Positions 60,059 through 64,000 of a stretch of 64,000 nt of DNA are shown here, in pieces (position 1 is the first letter of the stretch; every line of letters begins with the position of its first letter). This stretch comes from Mangifera indica (taxonomy: Eukaryota; Streptophyta; Magnoliopsida; Sapindales; Anacardiaceae). Made by a program: the position numbers and the translations under genes. Where the stretch lies: the NCBI RefSeq assembly GCF_011075055.1, contig NC_058151.1, positions 5,846,251-5,910,250 on the forward strand. The letters run 5' to 3'. The notes under the pieces were generated by a model that was given only the letters and a program-made list of their open reading frames with translations, was not told the DNA's origin and did not search any database.

Positions 60059-61690
60059 AATAAAAGGAAGAAAAGCAAATGGTTCCTCGATAGTGCTTGC
60101 TCAAGACACATGACCGAAGATATCTCACTTTTCCCGACAATAAGCAAGAAAGATGGAGGTCATGTCACCTTTGGAGACAATGCGAAGGGTAAAATTATTA
60201 GCATTGGAGATATTGGTAACAACTCTCATATTATCATTGAAAATGTTCTTTTGGTAGATAGTCTTAAGCATAATCTCCTTAGCATTAGTCAACTATGTGA
60301 TAAAGGATTTAAAGTCATTTTTGAGCTAAATAGTTGCACTATAGAAAATATGAATGACGGAAAAACAAGTTGTGTAGGAAATAGAGATGGAAATGTTTAC
60401 ACTATAGATGTAGAAAATGCATATCATGAAAATCTATGTTTCTCTGCATTGCATGAAAATAGTTGGTTGTGGCATAGAAGATTAGGTCATGCTAGCATGG
60501 GCTTGATTTCAAAAATCACTAAGAAGGAGCTTGTCAAAGGTCTTCCGAAAATAGATTTTATTAAAGATAAAATTTGTGATGCATGTCAATTTGGTAAACA
60601 AACAAAAAATTCTTTTAAAAGTAAAACTCATATTTCTACATCTAGACCTTTACAACTTCTTTATATTGATCTTTTTGGTCCTTCAAGAACTGCAAGCCTA
60701 AGTGGAAAATATTATTCTTTTGTTATTGTTGATGATTTTTCAAGATTCACTTGGATACTTTTTCTTGCATCAAAAGATGAAGCTCTCCATGCATTTTCAA
60801 AATTTGTCAAGAAAATACAAAAAGAAAAAGAAATGCATATTTCTTGCATTAGAAGTGATCATGGGGGAGAATTTGAAAATCATTTATTCAAAAACGTTTG
60901 TGATGAGCATGGCATTGAACATCAATTCTCTTGTCCTAGAACTCCCCAACAAAATGGTGTTGTTGAAAGAAAGAATAGGACAATTCAAGAGATGGCTAGA
61001 ACCATGTTAAATGAAAAAACTTTACCTCAATATTTTTGGGCGGAAGCCGTAAACACCGCATGCTATGTTTTAAATCCTGTTTTAATAAGACAATCTTTAG
61101 ATAAAACTCCATATGAACTTTGGAAAAACAAAAAACCAAATATTGGTTATTTTAAAGTTTTTGGATGCAAATGCTTTATTTTGAACACAAAAGAAAACTT
61201 AGGAAAATTTGATTCAAAATTGAACATTGGCATTTTTCTTGGATATTCATCATCTAGCAAAGCATATAGAGTGTTTAATAAAAGGACACTAGTAGTTGAG
61301 GAATCCATGCATGTTATTTTTCATAAATCTAATCCTTCAACTAGTGTGCAAGTTGATATTGATGATGATCAAGTTAAAAATAGTGACCAAATAGAAATTC
61401 ATGATTCACCAAATGATGATAAGGATGAAGCAAAACAAGAGCTAGAACATGAAGAAGATAAAGATAAAGATCTTCCTAAGGCTTGGAGGTATGCAAATGT
61501 TTATCTTAAAGAATTAATTATTGGTGAGGAAAATCAAGGTGTTAAAACTAGATCATCCTTTAATCTTTGTAATAATTTAGCATTTCTTTCACAATTTGAA
61601 CCAAAAACATTTCATGATGCATTAAATGATGAATTTTGGATTTTAGCCATGCAAGAGGAACTAAATCAATTTGAAAGAAATAATGTTTAG
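60059..61690 (+). pseudogene. Copia element 2 protease and integrase
   Basis: Same frame as gag. Two stops (60029-60031 TGA, 60047-60049 TAG) precede KWFLDSACSRHM, the Copia protease active-site region (Asp-Ser at about 60088). The pre-integrase motif LWHRRLGHASMGLISKI and HHCC pair (CDACQFGK) come next, then the integrase core YIDLFGPSRTASLSGKYYSF, IRSDHGGEFEN and TPQQNGVVERKNRTIQEMAR, holding the D, D and E positions. The integrase C-terminus reads VFGCKCFILN...IFLGYSSSSKAYRVFN. A TAG at 61688-61690 falls where the Trp of the conserved W-E-L-V-P motif belongs. Confidence 0.85.
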
Positions 61691-63127
61691 GAACTAGTCC
61701 CTCGTCTGGATCATCAATCCATTATTGGCACAAAATGGGTTTTTAGAAACAAAATGGATGAATCCGGAGTGGTTGTTAGAAATAAAGCTAGATTAGTGGC
61801 TCAAGGCTACAACCAAGAGGAGGGAATAGATTTTGAAGAAACTTTTGCACCGGTAGCTAGACTAGAATCCATTAGGATGCTTTTGGCATTTGCATGTTCC
61901 AAAAATTTTATTTTATATCAAATGGATGTCAAAAGTGCTTTCTTAAATGGATTTATCATGGAGGAAGTTTATGTTAAACAACCTCCCGTGTTTGAAAGTC
62001 ATGATTTCCCAAACAATGTTTTTAAACTTCAAAAAGTTGTTTATGGTTTAAAACAAACACCCCGAACATGGTATGAACGTTTGAGTAAATTCTTGCTTGA
62101 AAAAGACTTTTGCATTGGAAAAGTAGATACTACATTGTTTATTAAGAGAAAAGAAAATGATATTCTTTTTCTTCAAATTTATGTTGATGATATCATCTTT
62201 GGATCTACTAATGTCTCTTTGTGTGAAGAATTCTCTAACCTCATGAGCAAAGAATTTGAAATGAGCATGATGGGAGAACTCAAGTATTTTCTCGGACTTA
62301 ATATCAAGCAAAGCAAAGAGGGTATCTTCATCAACCAATCTTCATACATCAAGGACTTATTAAAGAAGTTTGGCATAGAAGGACTAAAAGCTTCAAGCAC
62401 AGCAATGAGTTCAACTATCAAGCATACCAAAGATGAGAGTGGGCTAAATGTTGATGTTAAAATGTATAGAGGTATGATTGACTCTCTTTTATATTTAATC
62501 GCTAGTAGACCCCATATTATGTTTAGTGTGTGCTTGTGTGCTCGATTCCAATCATGTCCTAAGGAATCTCATTTAAAAGCCCTTAAAAGAAACTTCAAAT
62601 ATTTACATCGTACTAGATTTTTAGGGTTGTGGTATCCTAGAGAAACGTCTTTTGACCTAGTGAGCTATTCGGATGCCAACTTTGCCGAAAGCCAAGTCGA
62701 TAGAAAAAGTACTAGTGGTACTTGTCATTTTCTAGGTCATGCATTAGTTTCATGGTTTTCAAGGAAACAAAACTCCGTAGCTTTATCAACCGCGGAAGCA
62801 GAATATATTGCCGCCAGTAGTTGTTGTGCTGAAGCCTTGTGGATGCAACAAACTCTTAGGGATTATGGAGTTAGCCTATCTAAAACTCCAATCTTATGTG
62901 ACAACACAAGTGCTATTAGCTTATCCAAAAATCCTATTCAACACTCTCGAACCAAGCATATAGAAATTAGATATCATTTTATTCGAGATCATATTCAAAA
63001 GGGTGATATTTGTCTTGACTTTGTATCCACCGAAAATCAACTTGCGGACATTTTTACAAAACCTCTTGGGGAAGAACGTTTTTGCAAAATTAGAGGTGAA
63101 CTTGGGATCATGGAATCACCATATTAG
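61691..63127 (+). pseudogene. Copia element 2 reverse transcriptase and RNase H
   Basis: In phase after the TAG at 61688. RT motifs appear in order: [76 protein letters not shown], the catalytic [11 protein letters not shown], and [17 protein letters not shown]. RNase H follows with [53 protein letters not shown] and [14 protein letters not shown]. The frame ends with TAG at 63125-63127. This stretch has no internal stop and keeps all catalytic motifs I can check. Confidence 0.9.
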
Positions 63128-64000
63128 TATTTGCACTTACATATCATTGTGGTTATGGTGTTTTCGCTTGAATTGAGAATGTCAATATATGTTTTATGCT
63201 TCATTTTAATGTTTGATCATATTTGATGTTTCTTTTTGTATCAATTATTATTGCATTGATTTTAACATGCTTGATTTAAATTTTCATCATAGTTTTGCAT
63301 CGAATTACATTGAATTTCATGCATGATTGAATAAACAGTGCATAGTTGAATCATTTGGACTCATATATGTTCAAATTGAGAAAACAAAATGCATCAAACA
63401 AGTTGACTAGAATTTTACAAATTCGGCTACTGAATTGTAAAATCCAATCGATCGGATTTTCTGCAAAATTCAGTCGATCGAATTTGCGAGAATTCGGTCG
63501 TCCGAATTGGCCAAATTCCAGCGTAAAAAAGGCACTTTTCCTTCATTTTTTCTCACAAAATACTCCAGCCCTCTTCTGATTCTCTCAACCTTTTTTGCTC
63601 CATTCTTGCTTAATCCACTTTAAAGTCGACATTGTTGCATCAAATCAATTCCCCACATCATTTCTACTTGTTTTAAGCAAAAATAACCTTCCAAAACACC
63701 ACATTTTACCCAAAAATTCCCCCAAAATCTCATTAAACCCTAACCCTAGGTTTTTTAAATTTCATCCAAAATCCTCAAATTTTGCTGAGTTTTCATCAAA
63801 TTGATCACAAAATCATCACTCCCAGCATCCTTCTTCTAAGTTCCAAGCATCAATTTGTCCACATTAGCTTTCCATCAAAAACCCCAAAATTCCATACCCA
63901 TTTTCAAATTTGTTTCCAAAAATACCCCTTCCGGTTGACCCTTTTTACTTCCGAATACACCACTGTCATCCTCTCATCCTCTCTAACTGAGGTGTGCAGT
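63128..64000 (+). other. Post-pol region of Copia element 2
   Basis: No LTR starts here. A cluster of TCGA-type palindromic words like those of the LTR lies at 63443-63509. The remainder is C-rich, leader-like text (repeated CCAAAA and CATC words) without a long frame. In SIRE-type elements a further open frame follows pol at about this distance, but its start is not in the window. Short open frames at 63346-63579 and 63595-63804 show no recognisable domain. Confidence 0.5.

Larger units (their letters stand above)
56754..64000 (+). mobile_element. Copia element 2, inserted in element 1, truncated by the window end
   Basis: Order: LTR (56754-58197), PBS (58200), gag-pol in one frame (58250-63127), then at least 870 bp of post-pol sequence with no LTR yet. 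The 3' LTR must lie past 64000. The long LTR, long gag with coiled coil, single-frame gag-pol and long post-pol region resemble the SIRE/Maximus type of plant Copia elements, an inference from architecture. Five to six in-frame stops make it non-autonomous. Confidence 0.85.

Noticed and set aside
63733..63750. Telomere-like AAACCCTAACCCTAGG
   Set aside because: Only about two imperfect units in a C-rich stretch; not an interstitial telomere array.
1..64000. CRISPR arrays, operons, tRNA or rRNA genes, organelle DNA insertions
   Set aside because: No regularly spaced direct repeats with unique spacers, no cloverleaf sequence and no organelle-like block was seen; the window is plant nuclear in character.

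Overview
The window looks like nuclear DNA of a flowering plant, probably a eudicot. It is very AT-rich and has spliced genes with GT..AG introns. One gene encodes a plastid SufB-type protein with a transit-peptide-like N-terminus. Most of the sequence is layered retrotransposon and MITE debris. Every identification below comes from reading motifs; no alignment or database search was run, so family names rest on recognised protein motifs and on LTR, PBS and TSD structure. I did not identify the species.

Two host genes look intact. The first is a two-exon plastid Fe-S scaffold gene, SufB/ABCI8 (5690-7072 joined to 8843-9061, + strand). The second is a two-exon SAM-dependent methyltransferase (42780-42929 joined to 43114-43758, + strand) with its own TATA box. 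They show no functional link; each is an isolated gene in repeat-rich DNA. The SufB intron holds an antisense stretch (7742-8716, - strand) that reads like the last two exons and 3' UTR of an unidentified gene. A short decayed kinase fragment resembling CIPK-type kinases lies at 35015-35167.

Layout. 1-5600: a short LTR-like piece, a hairpin MITE (1870-2024), a TIR element with an 8-bp target duplication (2077-3046), and a fold-back structure made of GT/CA minisatellites, AT microsatellites and inverted arms (3567-5178). 5.6-9.1 kb: the SufB gene. 10.5-19 kb: a MITE-like piece and several decayed LTRs of one Copia-like family in both orientations. 19.5-22.7 kb: a MITE split by a 2.7-kb solo-LTR-like insertion with a perfect 5-bp target duplication. 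24.9-33.0 kb: a nearly full-length, heavily mutated Ty3/gypsy chromovirus with both LTRs, PBS, gag-pol and a C-terminal chromodomain, itself invaded by two smaller elements. 35.5-39.8 kb: a second Ty3/gypsy copy, truncated at its 5' end. 39.9-40.8 kb: a very large imperfect hairpin. 42.7-43.8 kb: the methyltransferase gene. 45.9-49.1 kb: two Copia-like LTRs facing each other. 50.9-54.7 kb: decayed Copia gag (+) and RT/RNase H (-) remnants. 54.8-64.0 kb: two Copia elements of the same family, the second inserted into the gag of the first. The younger one keeps its gag-pol in one frame, broken only by stop codons, and runs off the window.

I found no convincing previously undescribed functional system. 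The observations most worth a second look are the antisense exon pair in the SufB intron, the same-family nested Copia insertion whose reading frame has stops but no frameshifts, the clustered TCGA-type palindromes shared by its LTRs and post-pol region, and the unusually large fold-back structures.
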